Positions 8,360 through 20,508 are shown, counted from the first letter of the stretch. The stretch: DNA of 64,000 nt from Cedecea colo (GCF_011808225.1 NZ_SOYS01000001.1:448517-512516); one strand, 5' to 3'. Numbers and translations: made by a program. The notes: a model not told the origin generated them from the letters alone.

Positions 8360-10957
8360 ATGGGTAAAGCTCTCGTCATCGTTGAGTCCCCGGCAAAAGC
8401 CAAAACGATCAACAAATATCTCGGAAACGACTACGTGGTTAAGTCCAGCGTAGGCCATATCCGTGATTTGCCGACCAGTGGATCAACCACCAAGAAGAGC
8501 GCTGACTCTGCCTCCACCAAAACGACCAAAAAGGTCAAAAAGGATGAACGCGGCGCGCTCGTAAATCGTATGGGAGTCGATCCCTGGCATAGCTGGGAAG
8601 CCCAGTATGAAGTGCTGCCGGGCAAAGAAAAGGTGGTTTCAGAGCTGAAATCCCTTGCTGAAAAAGCTGACCATATCTATCTCGCAACCGACCTTGACCG
8701 CGAAGGGGAGGCCATTGCATGGCACCTGCGGGAAGTGATCGGCGGCGATGAATCGCGCTATAGCCGCGTGGTATTTAACGAAATCACCAAAAACGCTATT
8801 CAGCAGGCTTTCGAAAAGCCGGGCGAGTTGAATATTGACCGTGTAAACGCCCAGCAGGCGCGTCGTTTTATGGACCGCGTGGTGGGTTATATGGTTTCGC
8901 CGCTGCTATGGAAGAAAATTGCGCGTGGGCTTTCCGCCGGGCGTGTTCAGTCCGTTGCTGTGCGCCTGGTCGTTGAGCGTGAACGTGAAATCAAGGCGTT
9001 CGTCCCTGAAGAGTTCTGGGAAATTGACGCCGGTCTGGCAACGCCTGCGGGTGACAATCTGCCGGTGCAGGTCAGCCACCACAAAGATAAGCCGTTCCGC
9101 CCGGTCAACCGTGAACAGACCATGGCTGCGGTCAGCGAGCTGGAAAAAGCCCGTTACACCGTGCTTGAGCGTGAAGATAAACCAACCAGCAGCAAGCCTG
9201 GCGCGCCGTTTATCACCTCCACCCTACAGCAGGCTGCCAGCACCCGTCTTGGTTTTGGTGTGAAAAAAACCATGATGATGGCGCAGCGTCTGTATGAAGC
9301 GGGCCACATTACTTACATGCGTACCGACTCAACGAACCTGAGCCAGGACGCGGTAAACATGGTGCGCGGCTATATCGACGAGAACTTTGGCAAGAAATAT
9401 CTGCCGGCCTCGCCGCTCCAGTACACCAGCAAAGAAAACTCGCAGGAAGCGCACGAAGCGATTCGTCCTTCTGACGTGGGCGTGGTTGCCGAATCCTTAA
9501 AGGATATGGAAGCCGACGCGCAAAAACTTTACCAGCTTATCTGGCGCCAGTTTGTTGCCTGCCAGATGACGCCGGCGCAGTACGATTCCACGACGTTAAC
9601 CGTAGAAGCAGGGGATTACCGCCTGAAAGCGCGTGGCCGTATCCTGCGCTTTGATGGCTGGACGAAAGTGATGCCTGCGCTGCGTAAAGGCGATGAGGAC
9701 AGAACGCTGCCTGCGGTCAATAAAGGTGACGTGATGTCGCTGATTGAGCTGACGCCAGGCCAGCACTTCACCAAGCCGCCCGCTCGCTTTAGCGAAGCGT
9801 CATTGGTTAAAGAGCTCGAAAAACGCGGCATTGGTCGTCCTTCAACCTATGCGTCGATCATTTCCACTATCCAGGATCGTGGCTATGTGCGCGTTGAGAA
9901 CCGCCGTTTCTACGCGGAGAAAATGGGCGAGATCGTCACCGATCGTCTGGAAGAAAACTTCCGCGAGCTGATGAACTACGACTTCACCGCGCAGATGGAA
10001 AATAATCTCGACCAGGTGGCTAACAACCAGGCCGAGTGGAAAGGCGTGCTGGACAATTTCTTTAGCGACTTTAGCGGTCAGCTTGAGAAAGCAGAGCAGG
10101 ATCCGGAAGAAGGCGGCATGCGTCCTAACCAGATGGTGCTCACCAGCATCGACTGTCCAACCTGCGGGCGTAAAATGGGCATCCGCACGGCAAGCACCGG
10201 CGTATTCCTCGGCTGTTCCGGCTATGCGTTACCGCCAAAAGAGCGCTGCAAAACCACCATTAACCTGGTGCCGGAAAACGAAGTGCTCAACGTCCTTGAG
10301 GGCGATGACGCGGAAACCAACGCGCTGCGTGCGAAACGTCGTTGCGCTAAATGCGGCACGGCGATGGACAGCTATCTCATCGACCCAAAACGTAAGCTGC
10401 ACGTGTGCGGTAATAACCCAACCTGCGACGGCTACGAAATCGAAGAGGGCGAGTTCCGCATCAAAGGTTACGATGGCCCAATCGTTGAATGTGAGAAGTG
10501 TGGTTCTGAAATGCACCTGAAAATGGGGCGTTTCGGTAAGTACATGGCCTGTACCAACGATGAATGCAAGAACACCCGTAAGATCCTGCGCAACGGCGAA
10601 GTGGCGCCTCCGAAAGAGGATCCGGTTCCATTGCCGGAGCTGCCTTGCGAAAAATCGGACGCGTATTTTGTGCTGCGCGACGGCGCGGCTGGCGTATTCC
10701 TGGCGGCCAATACTTTCCCTAAATCGCGTGAAACCCGCGCGCCATTAGTGGAGGAGCTGTACCGCTTCCGGGACCGCCTGCCTGAAAAGCTGCGCTATCT
10801 GGCCGATGCGCCGCAGCAGGATGCCGAAGGCAATAAATCTGTTGTTCGCTTCAGCCGTAAGACGAAGCAGCAATACGTTTCCTCAGAGAAAGAGGGTAAA
10901 GCCACCGGCTGGTCTGCTTTCTTTGTTGACGGGAAATGGGTCGAAGGGAAGAAATAA
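8360..10957 (+). CDS. topA: DNA topoisomerase I
   Basis: Type IA topoisomerase that relaxes negative supercoils. The Toprim domain lies at the N-terminus ([12 protein letters not shown], then [14 protein letters not shown]). The active-site tyrosine is residue 319 in [11 protein letters not shown]. Three C-terminal four-cysteine zinc ribbons begin at [16 protein letters not shown] and CEKCGSEM. The ATG at 8360 gives 865 aa, the E. coli length; a GTG two codons earlier is possible but not needed. A terminator follows, and cysB lies downstream as in E. coli. Confidence 0.98.
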   Translation: MGKALVIVESPAKAKTINKYLGNDYVVKSSVGHIRDLPTSGSTTKKSADSASTKTTKKVKKDERGALVNRMGVDPWHSWEAQYEVLPGKEKVVSELKSLAEKADHIYLATDLDREGEAIAWHLREVIGGDESRYSRVVFNEITKNAIQQAFEKPGELNIDRVNAQQARRFMDRVVGYMVSPLLWKKIARGLSAGRVQSVAVRLVVEREREIKAFVPEEFWEIDAGLATPAGDNLPVQVSHHKDKPFRPVNREQTMAAVSELEKARYTVLEREDKPTSSKPGAPFITSTLQQAASTRLGFGVKKTMMMAQRLYEAGHITYMRTDSTNLSQDAVNMVRGYIDENFGKKYLPASPLQYTSKENSQEAHEAIRPSDVGVVAESLKDMEADAQKLYQLIWRQFVACQMTPAQYDSTTLTVEAGDYRLKARGRILRFDGWTKVMPALRKGDEDRTLPAVNKGDVMSLIELTPGQHFTKPPARFSEASLVKELEKRGIGRPSTYASIISTIQDRGYVRVENRRFYAEKMGEIVTDRLEENFRELMNYDFTAQMENNLDQVANNQAEWKGVLDNFFSDFSGQLEKAEQDPEEGGMRPNQMVLTSIDCPTCGRKMGIRTASTGVFLGCSGYALPPKERCKTTINLVPENEVLNVLEGDDAETNALRAKRRCAKCGTAMDSYLIDPKRKLHVCGNNPTCDGYEIEEGEFRIKGYDGPIVECEKCGSEMHLKMGRFGKYMACTNDECKNTRKILRNGEVAPPKEDPVPLPELPCEKSDAYFVLRDGAAGVFLAANTFPKSRETRAPLVEELYRFRDRLPEKLRYLADAPQQDAEGNKSVVRFSRKTKQQYVSSEKEGKATGWSAFFVDGKWVEGKK

Positions 10958-10974
10958 ACTTCTCTTTCTGACAG

Positions 10975-11002
10975 AAACCGGGGCTGGCGCTCCGGTTTTT
11001 TT
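10975..11002 (+). terminator. Rho-independent terminator of topA
   Basis: An AACCGG / CCGGTT stem with a GC-rich loop is followed by a run of seven T, 18 bases after the topA stop. Confidence 0.85.
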
Positions 11003-11152
11003 ATCTCCCCTTATATAACTTCTTTATTATTTTTTCTTTCCATCTATACATAGAAGATATAACTGATATAGTGGATTGCATACCCTTTTAAATTTATATC
11101 GTCTTGATCCCCCGCATCGCCTGCGCCGGGGTCGTTTTGACCTGGATGGTGA

Positions 11153-12130
<978 letters not shown>

Positions 12131-12137
12131 AGTCCCC

Positions 12138-12172
12138 GGTATCTTCTCCGGCCGGGGAAGATACCGTTTTTA
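12138..12172 (+). terminator. Rho-independent terminator of cysB
   Basis: GGTATCTTC pairs with GAAGATACC across a GC-rich centre and is followed by CGTTTTT, seven bases after the cysB stop. Confidence 0.85.
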
Positions 12173-12466
12173 CCCCTGCGAATAAATACGAATTAATCTC
12201 ATCCTGATTAATATCTTCCCGCCGATCTTACCCTTATTATAACCAGGGTTAATCTGTCGCTATTATGCGACAGGGCGTAGATAATAATTAACCGCAGCGC
12301 AAATGCGGCGCTTCAATAACTTATTTCACGTCAAAAGATTAAATCTTTTCTTGTAAACAATGAGCAAATTTGCTGGATTTTGAGCTAGAGTTTCTTTAGG
12401 ATTAATCCCAACGGACGATTGCTTATAACGATTGTTAACAAGTTTATGATAAGTGGTGTCGATTGT
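12173..12466 (+). other. Leader region of ymiA-yciX
   Basis: An AT-rich gap with no gene. It holds a perfect hairpin CTGTCGC-TATTAT-GCGACAG (12254-12273) and a smaller CCGCA / TGCGG stem just after it. These may be structure in the ymiA leader transcript; no riboswitch family was recognised. Confidence 0.4.
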
Positions 12467-12607
12467 ATGAGGTTTGCAATGCCTTCAGGAAGTGAACAAC
12501 CGCAAAGGGATCCCGAGCTTAAACGTAAAGCCTGGCTGGCGGTATTTCTGGTTTCAGGCCTGTTCTGGTTGATGGTCGCGCTGGTGGCCTGGCACTATTG
12601 GAGCTAA
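12467..12607 (+). CDS. ymiA: Small membrane protein YmiA
   Basis: A 46-aa protein: a hydrophilic N-terminus with PQRDPELKRKAW, then one membrane helix (about residues 22-44) ending in AWHYWS. Length, pattern and position between cysB and acnA fit E. coli YmiA. The ATG at 12467 was chosen for the E. coli-like length; upstream in-frame starts at 12446 and 12419 lack support. It is followed two bases later by yciX. Confidence 0.85.
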   Translation: MRFAMPSGSEQPQRDPELKRKAWLAVFLVSGLFWLMVALVAWHYWS

Positions 12608-12609
12608 AG

Positions 12610-12780
12610 ATGACGGTTCATGGGCAGGTCGCGCGGTCAAAAACCGCATTTCAGCAAGATGACAAGCCGAGCCCGGCGCTAAGGGGGGACAAAACCCGCC
12701 TTCCCGCGTCCTGGAAGCTAAACAAACAGCAACAGGAATTTATCGATCTCTTTATTGCTGACGATTACAAAAAACAATAA
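12610..12780 (+). CDS. yciX: YciX family small protein
   Basis: A 56-aa basic, soluble protein ending in LNKQQQEFIDLFIADDYKKQ. It starts two bases after ymiA and is probably co-transcribed with it. Size and position match E. coli YciX, whose function is not established. A TTG at 12598 would add four residues and overlap ymiA. Confidence 0.8.
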   Translation: MTVHGQVARSKTAFQQDDKPSPALRGDKTRLPASWKLNKQQQEFIDLFIADDYKKQ

Positions 12781-12935
12781 GCATTAATTTTATTTACGTT
12801 TAATTAACTTGCGGTCAGTCACATTTTATCAGCCGCAGTTAACAGCGTACGACTTAATAACTACACACAGCAATATTCTTCGGAACTGATTATTTAATCA
12901 GGCAAATTGCATACCGCAAATAAAGAGTAATGCTT

Positions 12936-13034
12936 ATGATGAATCGTTGCACTATTAAATACTGGTCATGGCTTGGCGCTTTTACCGTTTCGGTACTGTT
13001 CTGGGCACAGCTGATCGCCACTCTGGTTAACTAG
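12936..13034 (+). CDS. ymiC: Small membrane protein, YmiC-like
   Basis: A 32-codon frame (31 if the second of two tandem ATGs is used) encoding one hydrophobic helix. It starts MMNRCTIKYWSW and ends IATLVN. A weak GAG ribosome site precedes it and a strong terminator follows five bases after the stop, which supports a real gene. E. coli has a tiny membrane protein gene here before acnA; the symbol is assigned by position and type, not by a remembered sequence. Confidence 0.6.
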   Translation: MMNRCTIKYWSWLGAFTVSVLFWAQLIATLVN

Positions 13035-13038
13035 TCTC

Positions 13039-13070
13039 AAAACGCCCCGTTCTTCGTGCCGGGGCGTTTT
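13039..13070 (+). terminator. Rho-independent terminator after ymiC
   Basis: An AAAACGCCCCG / CGGGGCGTTTT stem is closed by a short loop and ends in T. Confidence 0.85.
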
Positions 13071-13213
13071 CATTTCTCCTGCGTAGTGCGCTCAAATGAC
13101 CCGATTTATCAATTCGGGTTGTTATCAAAACGTTACGACATGTATGTGTTATCTTTAATAGTGACCCTGAAATCATTCGGGGCATCGCTATCCCTGGTCA
13201 TAAAGGAGGAGCT

Positions 13214-15889
13214 ATGTCGTTAACTCTACGAGAAGCCAGTAAGGATACGTTGCAGGCGCTGGATAAAACCTATCACTACTACAGTCTGCCGTTGGCATCA
13301 AAGGAACTTGGGGATATCACCCGCTTACCCAAGTCGCTAAAAGTCTTACTCGAAAACATGCTGCGCTGGCAGGATGAAGATTCCGTTACGCAAGAGGATA
13401 TCCACGCGCTGGCCGGCTGGCTGAAAAACGCCCATGCCGATCGTGAAATCGCATACCGACCGGCGCGTGTATTAATGCAGGATTTTACCGGTGTACCGGC
13501 AGTGGTGGATTTAGCCGCCATGCGTGAAGCGGTTAAGCGCCTCGGCGGCGACGTCGCTAAAGTAAACCCGCTTTCTTCTGTCGACCTGGTTATTGACCAC
13601 TCCGTTACCGTTGACCACTTTGGTGATGACGATGCGTTTGAAGAGAACGTGCGTCTGGAAATGGAACGCAACCACGAACGTTACGTCTTCCTGCGCTGGG
13701 GTCAGCAGGCGTTCAGCCGCTTCAGCGTCGTGCCGCCCGGCACCGGTATTTGCCACCAGGTCAACCTGGAATACCTTGGTAAAGCCGTCTGGAGTGAAAT
13801 GCAGGGCGATGAGCTGGTCGCCTATCCGGACACGCTGGTGGGAACCGACTCCCACACTACAATGATCAACGGCCTTGGCGTGCTGGGATGGGGCGTGGGG
13901 GGTATCGAAGCGGAAGCGGCGATGCTCGGCCAGCCGGTGTCCATGCTGATCCCGGACGTGGTCGGCTTTAAGCTCGACGGCAAGCTCGGAGAAGGAATTA
14001 CCGCAACCGATCTCGTTCTGACCGTCACCCAGATGTTGCGTAAGCACGGCGTTGTCGGCAAGTTTGTCGAATTTTACGGCGACGGGCTGGATTCATTGCC
14101 GCTGGCAGACCGCGCCACTATCGCCAATATGGCGCCGGAATATGGAGCGACGTGCGGCTTCTTCCCGATTGATGCCGTTACGCTTGATTATATGCGTCTG
14201 AGCGGGCGCACCGAAGATCAGGTTGCGCTGGTCGAGGCGTATGCCAAAGCGCAGGGCATGTGGCGTAATACCGGGGATGAACCGGTCTTTACCAGCACCC
14301 TTGCGCTGAATATGAATGAAGTGGAAGCGAGCGTCTCCGGCCCGAAACGTCCGCAGGACCGCGTCCCGCTGGGCGAGGTGCCAAAAGCCTTTAGCGCCAG
14401 TAACGAACTTGCCCTGAATACTATGCAAAAAGATCGCGCACCGGTGGATTACACGATGGGCGGGCGCGAATATCAGCTCCCGGATGGCGCGGTAGTCATT
14501 GCAGCCATTACCTCCTGTACTAACACTTCTAACCCAAGCGTGTTAATGGCGGCGGGCCTGCTGGCGAAAAAAGCGCTGACGCTTGGCCTGAAGCGCCAGC
14601 CGTGGGTCAAGGCATCGCTGGCTCCAGGGTCGAAGGTCGTTTCTGACTATCTGGCAAAAGCCCGTCTCACACCTTATCTCGATGATTTAGGTTTTAACCT
14701 TGTCGGCTACGGCTGCACCACCTGCATCGGTAACTCAGGGCCGCTGCCCGATCCTATCGAGCAGGCAATCAAGAAAGGCGATTTAACCGTCGGCGCCGTG
14801 CTTTCCGGTAACCGCAACTTCGAAGGGCGTATTCATCCGCTGGTGAAAACTAACTGGCTGGCTTCGCCGCCGCTGGTGGTGGCCTATGCGCTTGCGGGAA
14901 ACATGAATATCAACCTCACAACCGATCCGCTGGGCCACGATCGCAAGGGCGATCCGGTTTATCTGCAGGATATCTGGCCGAGCAACCAGGAGGTCGCGCG
15001 CGCGGTAGCGCAGGTTTCTACTGAGATGTTCAATAAAGAGTATGCTGAAGTCTTCGAGGGCACGCCGGAGTGGCGCAGCATTGAAGTCGATCGTTCGGAT
15101 ACTTACGACTGGCAGAGTGATTCTACCTATATTCGCCAGTCGCCTTTCTTTGACGATATGGAAGCAGAGCCGAAAGCGGTACAGGACATCCATGGCGCGC
15201 GCGTGCTGGCCATGCTGGGTGATTCGGTCACCACCGACCACATTTCACCCGCGGGCAGCATCAAGCTGGATAGCCCGGCAGGGCGCTATCTGCTTAACCG
15301 TGGCGTTGAGCGTCGGGATTTTAACTCCTATGGTTCGCGCCGCGGTAACCATGAAGTAATGATGCGCGGTACGTTCGCCAACATCCGTATCCGTAACGAG
15401 ATGGTGCCCGAGGTTGAAGGCGGAATGACGCGCCTGCTGCCGGGCGATGAGGTGATGTCGATTTATGATGCGGCGATGCGTTATCAGGCGAAGGGGATAC
15501 CGCTTGCGGTTATCGCGGGTAAAGAATATGGCTCAGGATCAAGCCGGGACTGGGCAGCAAAAGGGCCGCGTCTTCTGGGCGTGCGGGTGGTTATCTCCGA
15601 ATCCTTTGAACGTATTCACCGCTCTAACCTTATCGGGATGGGGATTTTGCCGCTTGAATTTCCGCCGGGCGTAACGCGCAAAACGCTGGGGCTGACCGGG
15701 GAAGAAACCATTGATATAAGCGGCCTTAACTCGCTCACGCCGGGCGCTACCGTATCGGTGACGTTGTCACATGTAGATGGCCGAAAAGAGGTGATTGACT
15801 GCCGCTGCCGTATCGATACCGGAAATGAATTAACCTATTTCCGCAACGATGGCATCTTACATTACGTCATCCGTAACATGCTGAGGTAA
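13214..15889 (+). CDS. acnA: Aconitate hydratase A
   Basis: Interconverts citrate and isocitrate in the TCA and glyoxylate cycles; AcnA is the stress-stable form of enteric bacteria. The 891 aa match E. coli. The [4Fe-4S] ligands are Cys435 in [10 protein letters not shown] and the pair in [12 protein letters not shown]. The C-terminal swivel domain has [16 protein letters not shown]. An AAAGGAGGAGCT ribosome site precedes the ATG. In E. coli the gene answers to RpoS, SoxRS, FNR and ArcA; no such site was assigned here. Confidence 0.98.
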   Translation: MSLTLREASKDTLQALDKTYHYYSLPLASKELGDITRLPKSLKVLLENMLRWQDEDSVTQEDIHALAGWLKNAHADREIAYRPARVLMQDFTGVPAVVDLAAMREAVKRLGGDVAKVNPLSSVDLVIDHSVTVDHFGDDDAFEENVRLEMERNHERYVFLRWGQQAFSRFSVVPPGTGICHQVNLEYLGKAVWSEMQGDELVAYPDTLVGTDSHTTMINGLGVLGWGVGGIEAEAAMLGQPVSMLIPDVVGFKLDGKLGEGITATDLVLTVTQMLRKHGVVGKFVEFYGDGLDSLPLADRATIANMAPEYGATCGFFPIDAVTLDYMRLSGRTEDQVALVEAYAKAQGMWRNTGDEPVFTSTLALNMNEVEASVSGPKRPQDRVPLGEVPKAFSASNELALNTMQKDRAPVDYTMGGREYQLPDGAVVIAAITSCTNTSNPSVLMAAGLLAKKALTLGLKRQPWVKASLAPGSKVVSDYLAKARLTPYLDDLGFNLVGYGCTTCIGNSGPLPDPIEQAIKKGDLTVGAVLSGNRNFEGRIHPLVKTNWLASPPLVVAYALAGNMNINLTTDPLGHDRKGDPVYLQDIWPSNQEVARAVAQVSTEMFNKEYAEVFEGTPEWRSIEVDRSDTYDWQSDSTYIRQSPFFDDMEAEPKAVQDIHGARVLAMLGDSVTTDHISPAGSIKLDSPAGRYLLNRGVERRDFNSYGSRRGNHEVMMRGTFANIRIRNEMVPEVEGGMTRLLPGDEVMSIYDAAMRYQAKGIPLAVIAGKEYGSGSSRDWAAKGPRLLGVRVVISESFERIHRSNLIGMGILPLEFPPGVTRKTLGLTGEETIDISGLNSLTPGATVSVTLSHVDGRKEVIDCRCRIDTGNELTYFRNDGILHYVIRNMLR

Positions 15890-15895
15890 ATGAAA

Positions 15896-15919
15896 ATCTC
15901 CCCCAGCGATGGGGGAGAT
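15896..15919 (-). terminator. Terminator of ribA (minus strand)
   Basis: A perfect ten-pair stem (ATCTCCCCCA / TGGGGGAGAT) lies between the convergent acnA and ribA stops. On the minus strand it is followed by TTTTC, so it suits ribA better than acnA. Confidence 0.7.
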
Positions 15920-15925
15920 GAACTG

Positions 15926-16516
15926 TTATTCGGAAAGCAGGTGGCCCATTTTAGCCGCTTTGGTATCCAGATAATGCGCGTTCTTCGGATTGCGGCCCAC
16001 GATTAAGGGTACGCGTTCGACGATGTTAATCCCGGCTTCGCTCAGGATTTCTACTTTCTTTGGGTTGTTAGTCAGCAGACGAACCGCATCGACGCCCAGC
16101 AGTTTGAACATATCGGCGCACAGGGTGAAATCGCGTTCATCCGCGGCGAAACCGAGCTGATGATTCGCTTCAACGGTATCGTAACCTTTATCCTGCAAAG
16201 CGTATGCGCGGATTTTATTGAGCAGGCCAATGTTGCGACCTTCCTGGCGATGATAAAGCAGCACGCCCCGGCCCTCTTCGGCAATGTGCGACAGCGCGGC
16301 TTCAAGCTGGAAACCACAGTCACAGCGCAGGCTAAACAATGCATCGCCCGTCAGGCACTCGGAGTGAACACGAGCCAGAACGGACTCATCCCCGGTAATA
16401 TCACCAAAAACCAGGGCGGCATGATCCTGTCCGGTTGCCAGTTCTTCAAAACCCACCATCAGGAAATCGCCCCATGGGGTTGGCAGTTTGGCTTCTGCCA
16501 CACGTTTAAGCTGCAT
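15926..16516 (-). CDS. ribA: GTP cyclohydrolase II
   Basis: First step of riboflavin synthesis: opens GTP to a diaminopyrimidine, releasing formate and pyrophosphate. The protein is 196 aa as in E. coli. The zinc cysteines are in [17 protein letters not shown], with [11 protein letters not shown] for catalysis and the GTP-binding segment [11 protein letters not shown]. It is convergent with acnA and divergent from pgpB across 209 bases, which show no FMN riboswitch by eye. Confidence 0.98.
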   Translation of the reverse strand: MQLKRVAEAKLPTPWGDFLMVGFEELATGQDHAALVFGDITGDESVLARVHSECLTGDALFSLRCDCGFQLEAALSHIAEEGRGVLLYHRQEGRNIGLLNKIRAYALQDKGYDTVEANHQLGFAADERDFTLCADMFKLLGVDAVRLLTNNPKKVEILSEAGINIVERVPLIVGRNPKNAHYLDTKAAKMGHLLSE

Positions 16517-16725
16517 GTGATTCTCCAGGTACTTATTCTGACACCCGCAGGCGCCTGCCAGCTTTCTGGCTTGTGCAATTATTATTGTCTATTTTGCCAC
16601 AACGCAGAAGGCTTCGCCTAATTGGCTGGGCGAAAAGCTATTTTTACTCTTTGATGATGCGCGCGTTTATCCTCCCGTGCACTTTATCGGTTATCCTTGA
16701 TTCATACTATTTTCAGGGAGGAGCA

Positions 16726-17490
16726 ATGCGCGCTATAGCAAAACGAACCGCGGTGGGTGCAGGACTGTTGTTAATCATGCCGTTAACCGTTTGGCTTACC
16801 GGCTGGCGCTGGGAACCGGGCGGCAACGGCGCCTGGCTAAAAGCGCTGTTCTGGCTAACTGAAACGGTGACGCAGCCCTGGGGATTCATCACTCATGTTG
16901 TGCTGTGCGGCTGGTTTTTGTGGTGCCTGCGGTTCCGTCTTAAAGCTGCCATTATGCTCTTTGCCATCCTTGCTGCTGCGATCCTCATCGGCCAGACCGT
17001 TAAATCAGTTATTAAAGATCGGGTGCAGGAACCTCGCCCGTTCGTGGTGTGGCTGGAAAAAACGCAGCATGTTCCCACCGATGAGTTCTACAATTTAAAG
17101 CGTAAGCAGCGTAGCGAACTGGTGAAAAATCAGCTGGCCGGGAATAGCGAAGTGCCGCAGTGGCTGCACAGGCACTGGCAAAAAGAGACCGGTTTTGCCT
17201 TTCCTTCAGGCCATACGATGTTTGCCGCCAGCTGGGCATTATTGGGGGTTGGCCTGTTATGGCCGCGCCGACGCACGTTTACCATCGTTTTACTGCTGTT
17301 CTGGGCCACCGGCGTAATGGGGAGCCGACTCTTACTGGGTATGCACTGGCCGCGTGATTTGGTGTTCGCCACGTTGCTGTCCTGGCTGCTGGTGACCTGG
17401 GCTACCTGGCTTGCACAAAAATTATGCGGCCCGCTTTCCGTGCCGGTTCAGGAAGCTGAAGAAATAGTCGAAAGGGACGACGAGCCTTGA
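16726..17490 (+). CDS. pgpB: Phosphatidylglycerophosphatase B
   Basis: Integral membrane PAP2-family phosphatase acting on phosphatidylglycerophosphate and undecaprenyl pyrophosphate. The three phosphatase motifs are present: KDRVQEPRPF, FPSGHTMF and GSRLLLGMHWPRD. It has about six membrane segments and 254 aa, the E. coli length. The ATG at 16726 follows AGGGAGGAGC and is preferred to the long upstream frame from 16573. Confidence 0.96.
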   Translation: MRAIAKRTAVGAGLLLIMPLTVWLTGWRWEPGGNGAWLKALFWLTETVTQPWGFITHVVLCGWFLWCLRFRLKAAIMLFAILAAAILIGQTVKSVIKDRVQEPRPFVVWLEKTQHVPTDEFYNLKRKQRSELVKNQLAGNSEVPQWLHRHWQKETGFAFPSGHTMFAASWALLGVGLLWPRRRTFTIVLLLFWATGVMGSRLLLGMHWPRDLVFATLLSWLLVTWATWLAQKLCGPLSVPVQEAEEIVERDDEP

Positions 17491-17627
17491 GATTATTGAT
17501 TTAAACCCCACTTCTGATGAATTGGACGTCGCTAATGGATTCCCCGGACTCACCGGAAATGGTAGTTTATACCGTTGAACAGCATTAGGGCATAACAGTC
17601 GCGTACGACCACATAACGGGAAGTAAT

Positions 17628-17933
17628 GTGAAATATTTATTCATTTTCTTACTGGTGCTAGCGATCTTTGTGGTATCCGTCACTTTAGGCGCGCAAAACG
17701 ATCGGGTAGTGAACTTTAATTACTTGCTTGCTCAGGGCGAATACCGGGTCTCAACATTACTGGCCACACTCTTTGCCGCGGGTTTTATTATCGGCTGGCT
17801 CATTTGTAGCCTGTTCTGGCTGCGTGTACGCCTTTCTCTTGCGCGCGCCGAGCGTAAAATTAAGCGCCTTGAACAACAAATCCCCATGAACCCCGTCGTG
17901 CCAGATTCCACCGTTCCGGCCGCGAAGGAATAA
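17628..17933 (+). CDS. lapA: Lipopolysaccharide assembly protein LapA
   Basis: A 101-aa inner-membrane protein (formerly YciS) with two membrane helices (about residues 3-22 and 40-65) and a coiled C-terminal tail beginning RAERKIKRLEQQ. It works with LapB in controlling LPS synthesis. It starts at GTG 17628 behind GGGAAG. LapB begins six bases after its stop, so the two share an operon. Confidence 0.95.
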   Translation: MKYLFIFLLVLAIFVVSVTLGAQNDRVVNFNYLLAQGEYRVSTLLATLFAAGFIIGWLICSLFWLRVRLSLARAERKIKRLEQQIPMNPVVPDSTVPAAKE

Positions 17934-17939
17934 CCGGCT

Positions 17940-19109
17940 ATGCTGGAGCTGCTGTTTCTGTTGTTGCCCGTGGCCGCCGCTTACGGCTGGTATATGGGCC
18001 GCAGAAGTGCGTATCAAAATAAACAACAGGAAGCGAATCGCCTGTCGCGCGACTATGTTGCCGGGGTGAATTTCCTGCTGTCTAACCAGCAGGATAAAGC
18101 GGTCGATCTCTTTCTTGATATGCTCAAAGAAGATACCAGCACCGTTGAGGCGCACCTTACGTTGGGCAACCTTTTCCGCTCGCGTGGGGAAGTCGACCGC
18201 GCCATTCGCATCCACCAGGCGTTAATGGAAAGCGCCTCGCTGACCTACGAGCAGCGGCTGCTGGCCGTTCAGCAGCTGGGCCGCGATTATATGGCCGCCG
18301 GCTTGTACGACCGGGCAGAAGATATGTTTGCCCAGCTGGTGGACGAAACGGATTTTCGCATCGGCGCGCTGCAACAGCTTCTGTTAATCCATCAGGCCAC
18401 CAGCGACTGGCAGAAAGCCATCGATGTTGCCGAACGCCTGGTCAAACTGGGGAAAGACAAACAGCGTACCGAAATCGCCCATTTCTACTGCGAACTTGCC
18501 CTGCAACTGATGGGCAGTGACGATCTCGACCGCGCAATGTCGCTGCTAAAGAAAGGCGCGGCGGCAGATAAAAACTGCGCCCGCGTCTCCATTATGATGG
18601 GGCGCATCTTTATGGCGAAAGGCGAATACGCTAAGGCTGTTGAAACTCTTCAGCGCGTTATCGATCAGGACAGCGAGCTGGTCAGCGAAACGCTGGAAAT
18701 GCTGCAGGTTTGCTTCCAGCAGCTCAACAAGCCAGAAGAGTGGGAAGCCTTCCTTAAACGCTGCGTTGAGGAAAACACCGGTGCCGTGGCGGAGCTGATG
18801 CTGGCCGGTATTCTGGAGCAAAAAGAAGGGGCGGACATCGCGCAGGTGTACATCAACCGCCAGTTACAGCGCCATCCTACGATGCGCGTGTTCCATCGTC
18901 TGATCGATTATCATCTGCAGGACGCCGAAGAGGGACGCGCAAAAGAGAGCCTGATTGTGCTGCGTGATATGGTCGGTGAGCAGGTACGCACCAAGCCGCG
19001 CTATCGTTGTCAGAAATGCGGGTTTACCGCTTTTACTATGTACTGGCATTGTCCATCCTGCCGGGCCTGGTCAACGGTTAAACCGATTCGCGGCCTGGAC
19101 GGGCAGTAA
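17940..19109 (+). CDS. lapB: Lipopolysaccharide assembly protein LapB
   Basis: A 389-aa protein (formerly YciM) with one N-terminal membrane anchor, a long array of TPR helices (about residues 35-340) and a C-terminal rubredoxin-like zinc ribbon (CQKCGF then CPSCRAW). In E. coli it links FtsH to degradation of LpxC and so limits LPS synthesis. All four zinc cysteines are present. It is the second gene of the lapAB operon. Confidence 0.97.
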   Translation: MLELLFLLLPVAAAYGWYMGRRSAYQNKQQEANRLSRDYVAGVNFLLSNQQDKAVDLFLDMLKEDTSTVEAHLTLGNLFRSRGEVDRAIRIHQALMESASLTYEQRLLAVQQLGRDYMAAGLYDRAEDMFAQLVDETDFRIGALQQLLLIHQATSDWQKAIDVAERLVKLGKDKQRTEIAHFYCELALQLMGSDDLDRAMSLLKKGAAADKNCARVSIMMGRIFMAKGEYAKAVETLQRVIDQDSELVSETLEMLQVCFQQLNKPEEWEAFLKRCVEENTGAVAELMLAGILEQKEGADIAQVYINRQLQRHPTMRVFHRLIDYHLQDAEEGRAKESLIVLRDMVGEQVRTKPRYRCQKCGFTAFTMYWHCPSCRAWSTVKPIRGLDGQ

Positions 19110-19311
19110 GCCGCACGCTGTCGCTGTTTTTAAAAAAAGGCGTACTTTAGTTACAACATACTTATAAATTTTTATCATTCCCCACCTCAAACACCGAGCA
19201 GCAATTGTCTGGCAGGATACAATGGCGGCTGTAAATTTATCGGGGGGGCGGGTAGAATGCTGCCGTTTATCTTCGCGCCGCGCTGGTGCCCAACAGTCAG
19301 AAGGTTTAGTC

Positions 19312-20049
19312 ATGAATTCAAGCGCATCTTCCTCCTCCCGTGTTGCCACCCATTCACCCATCGTCGTCGCGCTCGATTACGACAAGCGCGATAGCGCGCT
19401 GGCATTTGTTGACCGTATCGATCCGCAGGATTGCCGCCTTAAAGTGGGCAAAGAGATGTTCACGCTATTTGGCCCGCAGTTTGTTAGCGACCTTCAGCAG
19501 CGCGGTTTCGATGTTTTTCTCGACCTGAAATTCCATGACATTCCAAATACCACGGCGCGTGCAGTAGCCGCGGCGGCCGAGCTGGGCGTATGGATGGTAA
19601 ACGTCCACGCCAGCGGCGGGGCGCGCATGATGAATGCCGCTCGCGAGGCGCTGAACTCGTTTGGCAAAGATGCGCCGTTGCTTATCGCGGTTACCGTGCT
19701 CACCAGCATGGAAGCCAGTGATTTAGCCGATCTCGGCATCACCTCAAGCCCCGCAGATTATGCAGAACGCCTGGCGCGCCTGACTCAGAACTGTGGCCTT
19801 GACGGCGTAGTATGTTCCGCCCATGAAGCGATTCGTTTTAAAAATGAATTGGGCGAGGCTTTTAAGCTGGTAACGCCGGGTATTCGTCCTGCAGGAAGCG
19901 ACGCAGGCGACCAGCGTCGCATCATGACGCCGCTGCAGGCGCAGACTGCGGGCGTGGATTACATGGTTATCGGGCGTCCGATCACTCAATCAGCCGATCC
20001 GGCGCAAGCGCTGCGTGATATCCGAGCCTCGCTAAAACAGGGAGCATAA
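19312..20049 (+). CDS. pyrF: Orotidine 5'-phosphate decarboxylase
   Basis: Last step of UMP synthesis. The active-site motif [10 protein letters not shown] is present, with VVALDYD near the start and [10 protein letters not shown] and YMVIGRPI for phosphate binding. The ATG at 19312 gives 245 aa as in E. coli; the open frame from 19222 adds 30 unlikely residues. yciH starts two bases after the stop, forming the usual pyrF-yciH operon. Confidence 0.98.
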   Translation: MNSSASSSSRVATHSPIVVALDYDKRDSALAFVDRIDPQDCRLKVGKEMFTLFGPQFVSDLQQRGFDVFLDLKFHDIPNTTARAVAAAAELGVWMVNVHASGGARMMNAAREALNSFGKDAPLLIAVTVLTSMEASDLADLGITSSPADYAERLARLTQNCGLDGVVCSAHEAIRFKNELGEAFKLVTPGIRPAGSDAGDQRRIMTPLQAQTAGVDYMVIGRPITQSADPAQALRDIRASLKQGA

Positions 20050-20051
20050 AT

Positions 20052-20378
20052 ATGAAAGATGATAACAGCCGCCTGGTGTATTCCACGGAGACGGGGCGCA
20101 TCGACGAGCCGAAAAGCGAAGCTGCGCGTCCTAAGGGCGATGGCATTGTCCGTATCCAGCGGCAGACCAGCGGACGCAAAGGAAAGGGCGTATGCCTGAT
20201 AACCGGTATTGATGCCGATGACGCCACGCTTGCGACGTTAGCTGCTGAATTGAAAAAGAAATGCGGCTGCGGCGGGGCGGTTAAAGAGGGAGTGATTGAA
20301 ATTCAGGGCGATAAACGGGATCTGATTAAATCGCTGCTGGAAGCAAAAGGCATGAAAGTGAAACTGGCAGGCGGATAA
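20052..20378 (+). CDS. yciH: SUI1/eIF1-like translation factor YciH
   Basis: A 108-aa protein with a C-terminal SUI1 domain (RQTSGRKGKGVCLITG, then KKKCGCGGAVKEG) related to eukaryotic eIF1; E. coli YciH influences fidelity of translation initiation. It is coupled to pyrF and followed by a strong terminator. Confidence 0.96.
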   Translation: MKDDNSRLVYSTETGRIDEPKSEAARPKGDGIVRIQRQTSGRKGKGVCLITGIDADDATLATLAAELKKKCGCGGAVKEGVIEIQGDKRDLIKSLLEAKGMKVKLAGG

Positions 20379-20408
20379 GAGCGCCGGTAAGTAAATTAGA
20401 AATTATCA

Positions 20409-20436
20409 GGCCACGGATATTTCCGTGGCCTTTTTT
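20409..20436 (+). terminator. Rho-independent terminator of pyrF-yciH
   Basis: A GGCCACGG / CCGTGGCC stem with a short AT loop is followed by six T. Confidence 0.9.
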
Positions 20437-20508
20437 ATGATTGTCGCCAGGCGTGGCGAAACATTTTTAATTCATCAAAACCTATTATGCTTTGGCTGGC
20501 CTCAGGCT

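Noticed and set aside
16573-16725. N-terminal extension of pgpB
   Set aside because: The ATG at 16726 has a strong ribosome site and gives the exact family length.
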